This document shows positions 1 to 8,762 of a stretch of DNA of 64,000 nucleotides, piece by piece. The DNA lies in assembly GCF_002079055.1 (NCBI RefSeq), contig NC_047487.1, positions 171,666 to 235,665 of the forward strand, in the 5' to 3' direction. The DNA is from Saccharomyces paradoxus. Taxonomy: Eukaryota; Ascomycota; Saccharomycetes; Saccharomycetales; Saccharomycetaceae. The translations under genes and the position numbers were made by a program. Position 1 is the stretch's first letter; each line of letters opens with the position of its first letter. Under the pieces are notes generated by a model. It saw only the letters and a list, made by a program, of their open reading frames with translations. It did no database searches and was not told the origin of the DNA.

Positions 1-151
1 CACTAAGGTATAATCGAAATATTCAAGGGTCCGGTATCATAAAAATTTTGATCAGAATTCACTTACTATAAGAACAAGCTACTACTCTAGTCTACATAAA
101 ATATTTAAGTACCACAATTTAACCATATATAAGACAAGATAGTAATTGGAC

Positions 152-854
152 ATGCAAAGGCATCCAGAAAATACCGACGTCAAGTTGGATACGCTCAATG
201 AGGCTAGTACACATTTAATCGAGGGAAGTGTAGTTCTCCCCGAGGACATATTCAGCTCATACTGGAGTTATTTGCCCTAAGAAATGGCTCATTATAAACC
301 GATAATAGTTCGACTGTCTGTAATCACAACTTTAGGTTTATTGATCATGCTTTTACATAATATCAATACCTGTGTTATCATTTTTGCGATATTAATCGTT
401 CTATGTCTCTGTGCTTTTACACTCCCTACAATTATATCCTTTCTTCAACTGATTGGGCAGCAAGGGTTCATGGTAAAACTGTTAGCAGAGGTGGTAGCAC
501 GCAAACCAACGGTAAATGGGAAAGAGTAAAAAACAATTGCATAAAATATGAACAATATTTACCTGTAAAGGGACTATGAAAACCCCATACTACTTTTACA
601 GTGGTGAAAAATGCCACGAGTTCTTCAGCTCCCTTATAGATGGAGTGGACGCTCACTCGGTCCCGGATGCCTCAATCAAAAATATCGATATCACACAATC
701 GAATGCCGCAGAAACGCGAACTTCAAACGGCGCAGCTAATACTTCTGGTGATTTGTCAGATCCTACTTTGAAGATGTACCTTGAAGCGGAAGACCATTAT
801 TTACTCATTAATTTATGTACAAGAAAAACAGAAAAAAGAAGCAGCCTCGAATAA
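152..854 (+). pseudogene. DUP240 family pseudogene 1
   Basis: This is a broken member of the DUP240 family, yeast proteins with two membrane spans found in the ER, Golgi or plasma membrane. The family N-terminus starts at the ATG at 152 ([14 protein letters not shown]-like, then an AHLIE segment). Reading is interrupted by an in-frame TAA at 278-280. The membrane region and the core segment (KLLAEVVARKP) continue in the same frame to a second stop at 527-529. The conserved tail (TPYYFYSGEKCHEFF, then a long C-terminus) is in another frame from about 576 to 854. Two stops plus a frameshift make a functional product unlikely. It is the first of nine same-strand DUP240 units, in the position of the UIP3/YAR028W/YAR029W group of S. 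cerevisiae. Confidence 0.85.
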
Positions 855-1174
855 TTCTCGGTGCTAACAACTGAATGTTAACCTGCTCTGTGTAGGAGCC
901 AAGAAAACTATTTTCAAATACTGATGAGGAGCTCCATTGTGTACACAGTGACGTTTCTGTCGCTTTTTTGTCACATTCTGTCGCTACGTGTTCGGCATAA
1001 TACGGGCAGGTGATGTACCTTTTTCAATATAAAAAGAAAAAAGATTTTTCAAAAAGGGTTCAACATGTCATCACGAGAACAGCAATAAAACCAAATCGAT
1101 TTACTGCTTTATGAGTATCATATTCGTGAGCAAGACACCGTAATTTTTTAGGTAAAACAACTATATAAGTCGAC
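855..1174. other. Spacer between DUP240 units, no gene seen
   Basis: I see no coding remnant in these 320 bases. They hold the 3' flank of pseudogene 1 and the 5' flank of the next unit. Confidence 0.6.
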
Positions 1175-1859
1175 ATGCAACCTCCCTTGGAAAGTAATTA
1201 TGCCGAATCGGGCACGCCCAATGGACCTACTGCTCATTTAATCGAGGAGAATATAGTTCTTCCTAAAGACATGTTCAATTCGTACCGGAGTTATTTGCTT
1301 AACGAAGTGCTTCATTGTAAACCAATAATGTTTTTTGTCCTAATAATTGTGGGTTTAATTTTTATCAATTGTTTTTTCTCATGGTAACTTCGTATTCGTA
1401 GGGATCGTTATCTTGTTCATTTTCTTCACATTTTTCATTTTAATAGTTCCTCTATGCTTTTTCAGGATGCGTATAAATACTCGAGATATCAAGATCAAGC
1501 TTCTAGTGGAAGTAATCACACGCAAGCCTGCGGTAAAGGGGAAAGAATGGAGGACGATTACATATAATGTGAATCAGTACATATTTTATCATGGGCTGTG
1601 GGATACCCCCTACTACTATTACCGTGATGAAGATTGCCACCGTTACTTTCTAAAGCTTATTGAGGGAAAAAATTTCAAGAAGCAAGAGACGTCAACGAGG
1701 AATGTGCTGAACGGAAAACGAAATGAAGGCGTTGAAACTTTCATCTTTCATTCCAAACCAAACTTACAGAAGTGTCTTTCCAAGGCAGCGGAAACCGAAC
1801 AGCAATCTCAGAATAATTACTGGCGAGAACAATATGCTGACATCGATGTACTTATCTAG
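1175..1859 (+). pseudogene. DUP240 family pseudogene 2 (one frameshift)
   Basis: A DUP240 gene that starts at the ATG at 1175 and keeps the N-terminal AHLIEENIVLPKDMF segment. The frame runs into TAA at 1385-1387 inside the first membrane segment. The continuation (second hydrophobic segment, then IKIKLLVEVITRKPAVKGKE, TPYYYYRDEDCHRYF and the C-terminal EQQSQNNYW) is open in the +1-shifted frame to the TAG at 1857-1859. The break lies close to a T homopolymer at about 1371-1376, so a single-base change accounts for it. Apart from that shift the gene is full length, so the loss is probably recent; a sequencing slip in the homopolymer is possible. Confidence 0.85.
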
Positions 1860-2255
1860 ACAGAAGAGGCAAAGCTTCTTCCATATGTTGCCGCTACCAT
1901 GTATCAAAGGGTCATAGAAGGCGTATCCATTTACGATTTTATATAATAAAATGCAAATAGATATAGAGCCAAACAGTATTGCAATACTCCAATCGTTCAT
2001 TATCTTCAAGAAGAACAGCCCTCCTTAAAATTGTCACAGAATCTCACTTATGATCATAATTTGCCGTGTAAATGCTCGTACTATTATCGCATTTCATTTA
2101 TATTGTTCCGGAAATTTTAGTATTGGTTGAAAAATGCCTCTAAAAAAAAAGGGGTGAAAAGCTTCAACTGGTATAAAACAGATAACTATTTTGATCAGGA
2201 TAACAACTTCCAAACCCATATTATAACCTTACGCAAGACACGATATAAATTGGGC

Positions 2256-2969
2256 ATGCAAACGCCTTCAGAAAGTACCGACGTCAAGTTGGATGCCCTC
2301 AACGAACCCAGTGCACATTTAATCGAGGAAAATGTGGCTCTTCCAGAGGATACATTCAGTTCATATCTCAGTTATTTGCTCTATGAAATGGCTCATTATA
2401 AACCGACTATGTTTACGATCGTAATAACTGTAAGTTTGATTTTATTATTAGTATTTTTTCACGATAAAGAAACTTGCGTTTTAGTTTCCGTGCTTTTATT
2501 GATTTTCATGTGCCCTCTGATTTCAATGGCTACTATAATCGCATTTAACCATCAGACCGGTGATATAGATTTTAAAGTTAAGCTTCTGATGGAAATCATC
2601 ACACGTAAACCTGCGGTAAAGGGGAAAGAATGGAGGACAATTACATACAAGATGAATCAGTATTTATTTGATAACGATTTATGGAACACTCCATATTACT
2701 TTTACCGTGATGAGGATTGCTACCGTTATTTTCTAAAGCTTATTGAAGGACAGACTTTCAAGAAGCCAGAGAATTTACCAACCAGCGATGTTACGGACAT
2801 AGAACGAAATGAGGCAACCACTGGCGCACCAGATGAACGCACTGAATCCTTCACTTTTAGTACCAAGTCAAATTATCGAAAGTTCCTCTTCAAAGCGGCG
2901 GAGGTTGAACAACAAGCCCAGAATAATGACTGGCAAGAGCGGTATCCTGAAATAAATGCGATTGTTTAA
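2256..2969 (+). CDS. DUP240 family membrane protein (intact, 237 aa)
   Basis: Intact DUP240 protein. The reading frame is open further upstream, but the ATG at 2256 gives the family N-terminus ([25 protein letters not shown]). Visible parts: acidic N-terminus of about 45 residues; two hydrophobic segments at about residues 52-70 and 76-101; the family core VKLLMEIITRKPAVKGKEW; the TPYYFYRDEDCYRYF block; and a charged C-terminus ending in a WQERYPEI-like block. Known members (UIP3, YAR028W, PRM9, MST28) are two-span proteins of the secretory membranes, linked to SUMO-protease interaction, pheromone response or COPI binding. No C-terminal KKXX is present here. Its 5' and 3' flanks are duplicated around the gene at 5151. 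Exact orthology inside the array cannot be settled by eye. Confidence 0.85.
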   Translation: MQTPSESTDVKLDALNEPSAHLIEENVALPEDTFSSYLSYLLYEMAHYKPTMFTIVITVSLILLLVFFHDKETCVLVSVLLLIFMCPLISMATIIAFNHQTGDIDFKVKLLMEIITRKPAVKGKEWRTITYKMNQYLFDNDLWNTPYYFYRDEDCYRYFLKLIEGQTFKKPENLPTSDVTDIERNEATTGAPDERTESFTFSTKSNYRKFLFKAAEVEQQAQNNDWQERYPEINAIV

Positions 2970-3047
2970 AGGGGAGGGAAGGGTGGCTTCTTGTACGTCT
3001 TAACTAGCAGAGGGATTTACTAATTCTGATGTTATCATAAGGTATCA
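2955..3047 (+). repeat. Duplicated 3' end and flank of a DUP240 gene (copy 1)
   Basis: The last bases of the preceding gene and about 75 bases of its 3' flank are nearly identical to 5844-5936 (only two differences noticed). The match stops at the TATCA at 3043-3047, where this copy jumps straight into the next DUP240 remnant. Confidence 0.8.
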
Positions 3048-3729
3048 TTATTCCGAAAGACATATTCCATTCGTATCTGAGCAATTCGCTTTATGAAGTT
3101 TCTCATGTGAAAACGGCGATGGTTTTGATCCTGATAATTGTCAGTACAATTTTATTGCTTGTGCATTCCCCCAACGCTGGTTGCGCTATCGTTTCACTAG
3201 TGTTCGCTTTGTATTGTCTAGTCGCTTTGATAAATGTTGTAGGTTTTGTTTCTTTTGAACCAATCTCTGATCAAGATTATGTAATAAAGCTCCTGATGGA
3301 AGTCATCACACGTAGGCCAGCCGGTAAAGAATGGGAAACTGTTGCATATAACATGAACCAATATTATAAATATCGCCTCAAATATATTTTATATAATAAT
3401 ATTAATTTATATAATATTAATTATGTTTAATTCTTATATAATTAATTATTTTATTAAAAGTATTAATTATTTCAATAATATTAATAAGAATAAATATATT
3501 AATAATAAATTTATTTAAGGAAGGACTATGGCATACCCCGTATCATTTCTACTGTGATCGAAAATGTTATGATTTCTTCAAAACCATAACTAAGAAGATC
3601 CCAAAAAATACAGACCCAATCTTGAAGAGGTATATGTCGGAAGCAGTGCAAGTAGAGGAAGAAGCTCAACGTGAATACTGGAAAATGCAGTATCCTGAGC
3701 TGATTTCCTTTAAAAAAGAAACCTTGTGA
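3043..3729 (+). pseudogene. DUP240 pseudogene 4, lacking its N-terminus and split by an AT-rich insert
   Basis: A DUP240 remnant that begins abruptly at the family segment IPKDIFHSYLS; the normal first 35 or so codons are missing. The two membrane segments and the core IKLLMEVITRRPAGKEWETVAYNMNQY follow, then 148 bases of almost pure A+T. After the insert the family block resumes (LWHTPYHFYCDRKCYDFF) and runs to the TGA at 3727-3729 with a normal-looking tail (EAQREYWKMQYPE). It is the counterpart of the remnant at 6163-6591, which lacks the insert. Both are followed by a homologous spacer and an intact DUP240 gene. Confidence 0.85.
3364..3511. other. AT-rich insertion, probable nuclear mitochondrial DNA (NUMT)
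   Basis: 148 bases with only about ten G or C interrupt a DUP240 coding region. The paralogous site near 6470-6485 reads continuously from AACCAATA into TATTTAAGG and shows the empty state. The composition is far from that of any nuclear neighbour and resembles yeast mitochondrial intergenic DNA. Origin is inferred from composition only; the donor site was not identified. Confidence 0.6.
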
Positions 3730-4007
3730 TTTATCTAGTGAATTTATATACAAGGAAAAATCAAAATAAGCAAGCATAAAGACATTCCAAACCAGTATTG
3801 AGTGTAATATGGTTTGTTATCGTTGCATCTTCATTTTTGCTTTTTTTCGGACAATTAAGAATTGCTAAAGAAAGGTTCCAAAGAAAAGAAAGGATACAAT
3901 TTTGTTGATAAAACAGCAATTGACAGGAGAAAATTGTATTTTAGCTAGTGTAAAATTCCCGTCAGCACTAAAAATAGCCATAGACAAGAAAAGATATAAA
4001 ATTGGGC

Positions 4008-4709
4008 ATGCAAACCCCTTCAGAGAATACCGACGTCAAGTTGGGTACACTCAACGAACCTAGTGCACATTTAATCGAGGAAAACGTGGCTCTTCCTAAG
4101 GAAATATTTCACTCGCACTTAAGTTATTCGATCTATGAAATGGCTCACTGTACACCAATCAAGATTTTGGCCCTGGTAATCGGCGTTTTGGTTTTGATAA
4201 TTATTTTTTTCCATGATAACGACGTTTGCACTATAATCTCAGGGATATCCCTTTTAACATCTATTATCATTTTAATGATCGTATTGATTGCAGTGTCGGT
4301 AGAGATCAGTGATAGGGATTTCAAAATTAAACTTTTATTAGAAGTCATCACACGCAAGCCAGCGGGAAAAGGATGGAGAGCTGTTGCATACAATATGAAT
4401 CAGTATCTTTTTGATGAAGGGCTGTGGTATACTCCATATTACTTCTACTGTGGTCGAAAATGCCAGTGTTACTTCAATGGTCTCATCAAAATCAAAGAGC
4501 TCAACACATATCCAAGTTCGTCTATGAACGATGAAGAGAATACGCAGCCAGGCGCACAGCCAGACATGTCAGCAAATGAGGTAGCAAGATCTTATATTTA
4601 TAGCCCTGACCCAATTTTAGAAGCATATTTTGTCAAAGCAGCTGAAATTGATAAAGAAGCCCAGCGTGAGTATTGGAAAAGGCAATACCCAGAGGCTGCT
4701 TTACCTTAG
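4008..4709 (+). CDS. DUP240 family membrane protein (intact, 233 aa)
   Basis: Intact DUP240 protein. The ATG at 4008 gives the canonical start MQTPSENTDVKLGTLNEPS; the codon two places upstream is TTG and is not used. Two hydrophobic segments (about residues 49-68 and 74-98) precede the core IKLLLEVITRKPAGKGW and the TPYYFYCGRKCQCYF block. The tail ends REYWKRQYPEAALP, without a KKXX signal. The 270-base spacer in front is clearly homologous to 6592-6870, so this gene and the one at 6871 are the matching downstream members of a duplicated unit. Likely a secretory-pathway membrane protein; no finer function can be read from the sequence. Confidence 0.85.
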   Translation: MQTPSENTDVKLGTLNEPSAHLIEENVALPKEIFHSHLSYSIYEMAHCTPIKILALVIGVLVLIIIFFHDNDVCTIISGISLLTSIIILMIVLIAVSVEISDRDFKIKLLLEVITRKPAGKGWRAVAYNMNQYLFDEGLWYTPYYFYCGRKCQCYFNGLIKIKELNTYPSSSMNDEENTQPGAQPDMSANEVARSYIYSPDPILEAYFVKAAEIDKEAQREYWKRQYPEAALP

Positions 4710-5150
4710 GATAAAGGTTTTGGCATGTTTCTGGTATATTCTTATGTGAAACGTATGTACATAGTTAACTTCAAAAACAATTCAGAGCCCACAATTAAGA
4801 GTCAACGCACTTGGGTGTAAAAGGCAATGTGCGCTCGAAACCAATTTATATGTAGTTAAACTTTGATGGAACTAGATGAAAACGCTATCGCTTTACTTAT
4901 TTTGTTCCATAATACATGGCTTGATGCTCGACAATGCTAGACGGCTCCTCATCACAGTAGATCAGCAGAGAACACTTTTCAACTACATCGTATCGCTTCG
5001 GGACGTTGCAACAATAGGTGAAAAATGCCTCTATAACAAAAACAAGTGGCGAAAAGCTCCAATTGGTATAAGACAGATCACTATATTGATCAGCATAACA
5101 TCTTTCAACACCATATTATAGCCATAGACAAGACAAGGTATCAATCGTTC
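4710..5150. other. Spacer between DUP240 units
   Basis: No gene is seen. Bases 5020-5130 match the region upstream of the gene at 2256 (about 2127-2230) with scattered differences, so this is the 5' flank of the second copy of a duplicated unit. Confidence 0.6.
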
Positions 5151-5858
5151 ATGCAAGCCTCTTCAGAAAATGCCGATACCAAATTAGATACGTTAAGTGA
5201 GCCTAGTGCACATCTAATCGAGGAGAATGTGGCTCTTCCAGAGGACATATTCAGCTCGTACTGGAGTTACTTGTTCCACGAAGTGCTTCACAATATAGTG
5301 ATAATGATTATGTTCTAAGTTAACGTGTGTTTAGCCCTATTGTTTCTGTTTTTTCCTCATAACAAAGTTCATTTCTTTTATGTGCTTTCGTGGGTGGTTT
5401 CCGGTTTCATATTATTGGTTTCTTCTATTGTATTCGCGAAACCAATCAATGATCAAGATTTTAAGATTAACCTTCTGATCGAAGTCATTGCACGTAAACC
5501 AGCAGTAAAGGGAAAAGAATGGAGGACAATAACATACAAGATGAACCAGTATTTATTTGATGATGATTTATGGAACACTCCATATTACTTCTACCGTGAT
5601 AAAGATTGCCGTCGCTACTTTCTGAGACTTATTAAGGGGAGAACCTTCAAGAAGCAAGAAGAATCGTCGACCAGCAATGTCACAGGCATACAATCCGATG
5701 AGGCAACTACTGGTACACCAACGGAGGCCACCGAATCTTTTACTTTTAGTGTCGGACTGGATCTTACAAAACTCCTCACCAAGGCAGCTGAAGTCGAACA
5801 ACAAGCCCAGAATAATTACTGGCAAGAGCGGTATCCTGAAATAAATGCGATTGTTTAA
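5151..5858 (+). pseudogene. DUP240 gene with one in-frame nonsense codon
   Basis: A DUP240 gene complete except for a TAA at 5316-5318 (codon 56), at the start of the first membrane segment. The N-terminus ([35 protein letters not shown]) and everything after the stop are in the same frame: second hydrophobic segment, INLLIEVIARKPAVKGKEW, TPYYFYRDKDCRRYF, and the C-terminus EQQAQNNYWQERYPE with a TAA at 5856-5858. The C-terminus and 3' flank are nearly identical to those of the intact gene at 2256. A single point change silences the gene, so this is a recent loss, possibly a segregating allele or a sequencing error. Confidence 0.85.
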
Positions 5859-5936
5859 AGGGGAGGGGAGGGTGGCTTCTTGTACGTCTTAACTAGCAGA
5901 GGGATTTACTAATTCTGATGTTATCATGAGGTATCA
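5844..5936 (+). repeat. Duplicated 3' end and flank of a DUP240 gene (copy 2)
   Basis: Partner of 2955-3047. Past the TATCA at 5932-5936 this copy carries 226 further bases before the next remnant, which the first copy lacks. Confidence 0.8.
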
Positions 5937-6162
5937 GGTTGGACATGATAGAAATATATATTTATGCGTTTGTATAAGATGTGGATATAGCACATCAAAA
6001 CAGTACAGCAACACCGAGTTATTAATTTTCTTTAACGTAAATAGAGTTTCAGAACCATCATAGAAATTTACCTGTAACTGTTCTTTGCTGAGGTAAAAGG
6101 GTGGTTGCCGCTATTGCCAGATTGAATATACCTAACCCAATTCCCATTTACTCGAGAAAAAA

Positions 6163-6591
6163 TATCATTATTCTGAAAGACATATTCCGTTTGTATCAGA
6201 GTTAGTGCCTCTACGAAGTTGCTCATTTAAAGATGGTAATGTTTTCGATCCCGATAATTGTCAGTACTGTGTATTCCCCCAATGCTAGCTGTGCTATCAT
6301 TTCACTAGTGTTGGTTTTATACTGTTTAGTCACCTCGATAAATCTTGTAGATTTTATTTCTTTCAAACCGATCTCTCTGATCAAGATTTTGTAATGAAGT
6401 TCCCGATGGAAGTCATCACACGTAAGCCAGTTGGGAATGGATGGGGGGCTGTTTCGTATAGCATGAACCAATACCTATTTAAGGAGGAACCATAACCAAG
6501 AAGGTTCCAAAAGGTACAGATCCAATCTTGAAAGGGTATATGTCGAAAGCAGTATCCTGAAGCCGATCTCCTTTAAAACAGGAGCTTTGTA
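6163..6591 (+). pseudogene. DUP240 pseudogene 7 (decayed)
   Basis: Paralogue of the remnant at 3043-3729, aligned from TATCATTATTC onward. The membrane-segment region and the core (VMKFPMEVITRKPVGNGWG, then NQYLFKEE) are visible but pass through several frameshifts and stops. A deletion just after NQYLFKEE removes the PYYFY block, and the tail (a GTDPILKGYMSKA-like segment) is shortened. It has no AT-rich insert, so it serves as the unfilled-site reference for 3364-3511. Confidence 0.8.
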
Positions 6592-6870
6592 ATTTATCCA
6601 GTAATTTTACATACAAAGAAGAATTAAAATAAGCAACTTTAAAGACATCTCAAACTGGTAATTGAGCGTGAAGTGGTTATTATTGTTGCATCTTTATTTT
6701 TGCATTTTCTCGGACAGTTAGCAATTGTCCAAGAAAGCTTCCAAAGAAAAGGAAGGATACCATTTTGTTAATAAAACAGCAATTGACACGAGAAAAACAT
6801 ACTCCAGCTAGTGTGAAGTTCCCGTCAAAAACTAAATATAACCGTAGAGAAGAAAAGGTATAAATTGGGC

Positions 6871-7593
6871 ATGGAAGCCCCTTCAGAAATTACCGATTCC
6901 AAATCAGATACATCGAAGGGCCTAGATGCTCAATTAATCGAGAAAAATGTTGCTCTTCCTAAAGACATATTCCGTTCGTATCTGAGTTATTTGATCTATG
7001 ATATGCTTCATTATAAACCGATAATGGTTCTGGGCGCGGTATCCGTGGGTTCAGTTTTATCGATCGTGTTTTTGCACGACAACATCGCTTGCGTTGTCAT
7101 TTCCGCAGTACTGGCTGGTATTTCCTTGTTCGCTTTAATGATTCTAGGTGATGGTTATCTAAAGCCGGTCAGTCGTCGAGATTTCAGTGCTGAGCTTTTA
7201 GTAGAAGTCATCACACGTAAACCAGCGGTAGAAGGGAAAGAATGGAAGATTATCACATACAAAATGAACCAATATCTGTTTAATCATGGACAATGGCATA
7301 CACCGTACTACTTTTACGGCGACGAAAATTGCTACCGTTATTTTCTAAGCCTTATTGAAGGAACCACTGCCAAGAAGCAAACACCCACATCAATTGGCTA
7401 TTCTACAGGCACGCAGTTGAATTCATCGGTCACCGCTGAATCTGAAGATGCCATTGAGTCTGTTCCTCCTAGTCCCGGACTGAATTATCAAAACTTCCTC
7501 CTCAAGGCAGCGGAGATCGAACAACAAGCTCAAGAAAATTACTGGCGAAGGCGACATCCCAATATCGATGCGCTCCTTAAAAAGACGAAATAG
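6871..7593 (+). CDS. MST28: DUP240 protein with C-terminal KKXX, likely MST28
   Basis: Intact DUP240 protein of 240 residues from the ATG at 6871 (MEAPSEITDSKSDTSKGLDA). It has two hydrophobic segments (about residues 49-69 and 72-97), the core AELLVEVITRKPAVEGKEW, the TPYYFYGDENCYRYF block and the tail EQQAQENYWRRRHPNID. The last four residues are KKTK, a KKXX-type COPI-binding signal. In S. cerevisiae, Mst28 and Mst27 are the DUP240 proteins described as binding COPI through such a tail, and MST28 is the last DUP240 gene before YAT1, as here. I infer this is the MST28 orthologue, an ER-Golgi membrane protein. The array is rearranged, so orthology is less certain than family membership. Confidence 0.72.
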   Translation: MEAPSEITDSKSDTSKGLDAQLIEKNVALPKDIFRSYLSYLIYDMLHYKPIMVLGAVSVGSVLSIVFLHDNIACVVISAVLAGISLFALMILGDGYLKPVSRRDFSAELLVEVITRKPAVEGKEWKIITYKMNQYLFNHGQWHTPYYFYGDENCYRYFLSLIEGTTAKKQTPTSIGYSTGTQLNSSVTAESEDAIESVPPSPGLNYQNFLLKAAEIEQQAQENYWRRRHPNIDALLKKTK

Positions 7594-7800
7594 CCTACTG
7601 ACACTACCATACGTAAAGCGAACATAAACTAAAATATCATATATAATCAACACTAACTGGCCCGGAAACGGCCGAAGGAAGTGCCTGTTGTAACGAAAAG
7701 AAAAAAAAACCTCGAAAAGGGTCTGGTATTGTTAGCATAGAAATAACAATTCGAATAAAACAAGTAATCGTTTGGCCGATGTCACGTTCATTAGCTCGCA

Positions 7801-8386
7801 ATGAAGTACCTTCCCGAAGAAATCTTCGATTTGTATTGGACCTATTTGCTTAACGAAGTGGTTCATTATCTACTAATTATAGTAATAGTAATAACAATCG
7901 TAGGGTTAGTTTTGTTAATGGTGCGTTTTCATGACAACAAACCTTGCGTCCTCGTTTTTGGGATATTACTTTTCCTCACCTCTTTCGCTTCAACAGTTCC
8001 TATAAGCATTTCCAGGGCGTATGTCGGTGATCGAGATTTTCAAGCAAGCTTTTAGTGGAAATCATCGCGCGTAAGCCAGCGGTAAAGGGAAAAGAATGGA
8101 GGACATCACATACAAGATGAATCAGTATTTACTTGATAACGGTTTATGTCACACTCCATATTACTTTTACCGTGATGAAGATTGCCATCGTTATTTTCTA
8201 AGCCTTAGTGAGGGGAGAACATTCAAGAAGCAAGACGAATCATCGATCAACGATGTTACGGACACACAACACACCGAATCCTTCACTTTTAGTCCCGGAC
8301 CAAACTATCAAAAGTGTCTTTCCAAGGCAGCTGAGATCGAACATCAGTCCCAGAATAATCACCGTTTTAGAAAAAAGAGAGTATAG
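7801..8386 (+). pseudogene. DUP240 pseudogene 9
   Basis: A DUP240 remnant missing the usual N-terminal segment: it starts at LPEEIFDLYWTYLL and runs through the two hydrophobic segments to TAG at 8053-8055. The core (KLLVEIIARKPAVKGKEWR) continues in a second frame, and MNQYLLDNGL with TPYYFYRDEDCHRYF lies in a third frame from about 8096 to the stop at 8384-8386. Two frameshifts are therefore needed. The C-terminus departs from the family after HQSQNN. It is the last member before YAT1. Confidence 0.85.
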
Positions 8387-8762
8387 AATTATATATTTTT
8401 AAATACAAAACGTACGGAACGACAAACGCATCATTAGTGTCACCATCTTGGTCACGACCACAACCACGATTGTATAGTTCCAAAGCAAAAGGGCAAAGAC
8501 AAAGCATGATTAAGAAGACTCCCCATGTAGCTTCTCTATGTGATCAGCGGCTAAAAAAAGCATCTGCATCAGCACTAGAGTCATCGCCCCGGAAGTCCGT
8601 GGTCTTCCCCGCGCACTTTCCATTTGCCCGGCAGGCCATATCAGCGGCAACCAGACCGCGCATATATATACAAGACACACACAACAACGCAAACGCACAC
8701 AGTAAAAGATAAAAAAAAGGAAACCCACGACGACAGTAATCACATCCTTTTTTCCGTACACA
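8387..8762. promoter_or_regulatory. YAT1 upstream region
   Basis: No gene seen; the short open frames here have no family character. A TATA sequence lies at 8662-8671, about 100 bases before the YAT1 ATG. CCATTTGCCCG at 8620-8630 differs by one base from the carbon-source-responsive element consensus (CCRTYSRNCCG, bound by Cat8/Sip4), which would fit a gene induced on non-fermentable carbon. The CSRE is a guess from one near-match. Confidence 0.4.

Noticed and set aside
2238-2250. GATATAAA about 15 bases before the ATG of the DUP240 genes as a TATA box
   Set aside because: Yeast initiates 40-120 bases downstream of TATA, which would be inside the coding region. The sequence is simply part of the conserved duplicated flank.
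2127-2255. Longer N-termini for the DUP240, FLO1 and BIO1 proteins
   Set aside because: The extensions of the DUP240 genes (2127, 4002, 6865) and FLO1 (26312) start at TTG or GTG, not ATG, and the downstream ATG gives the family N-terminus. For BIO1 the earlier ATG at 51972 is too close to its TATA box.
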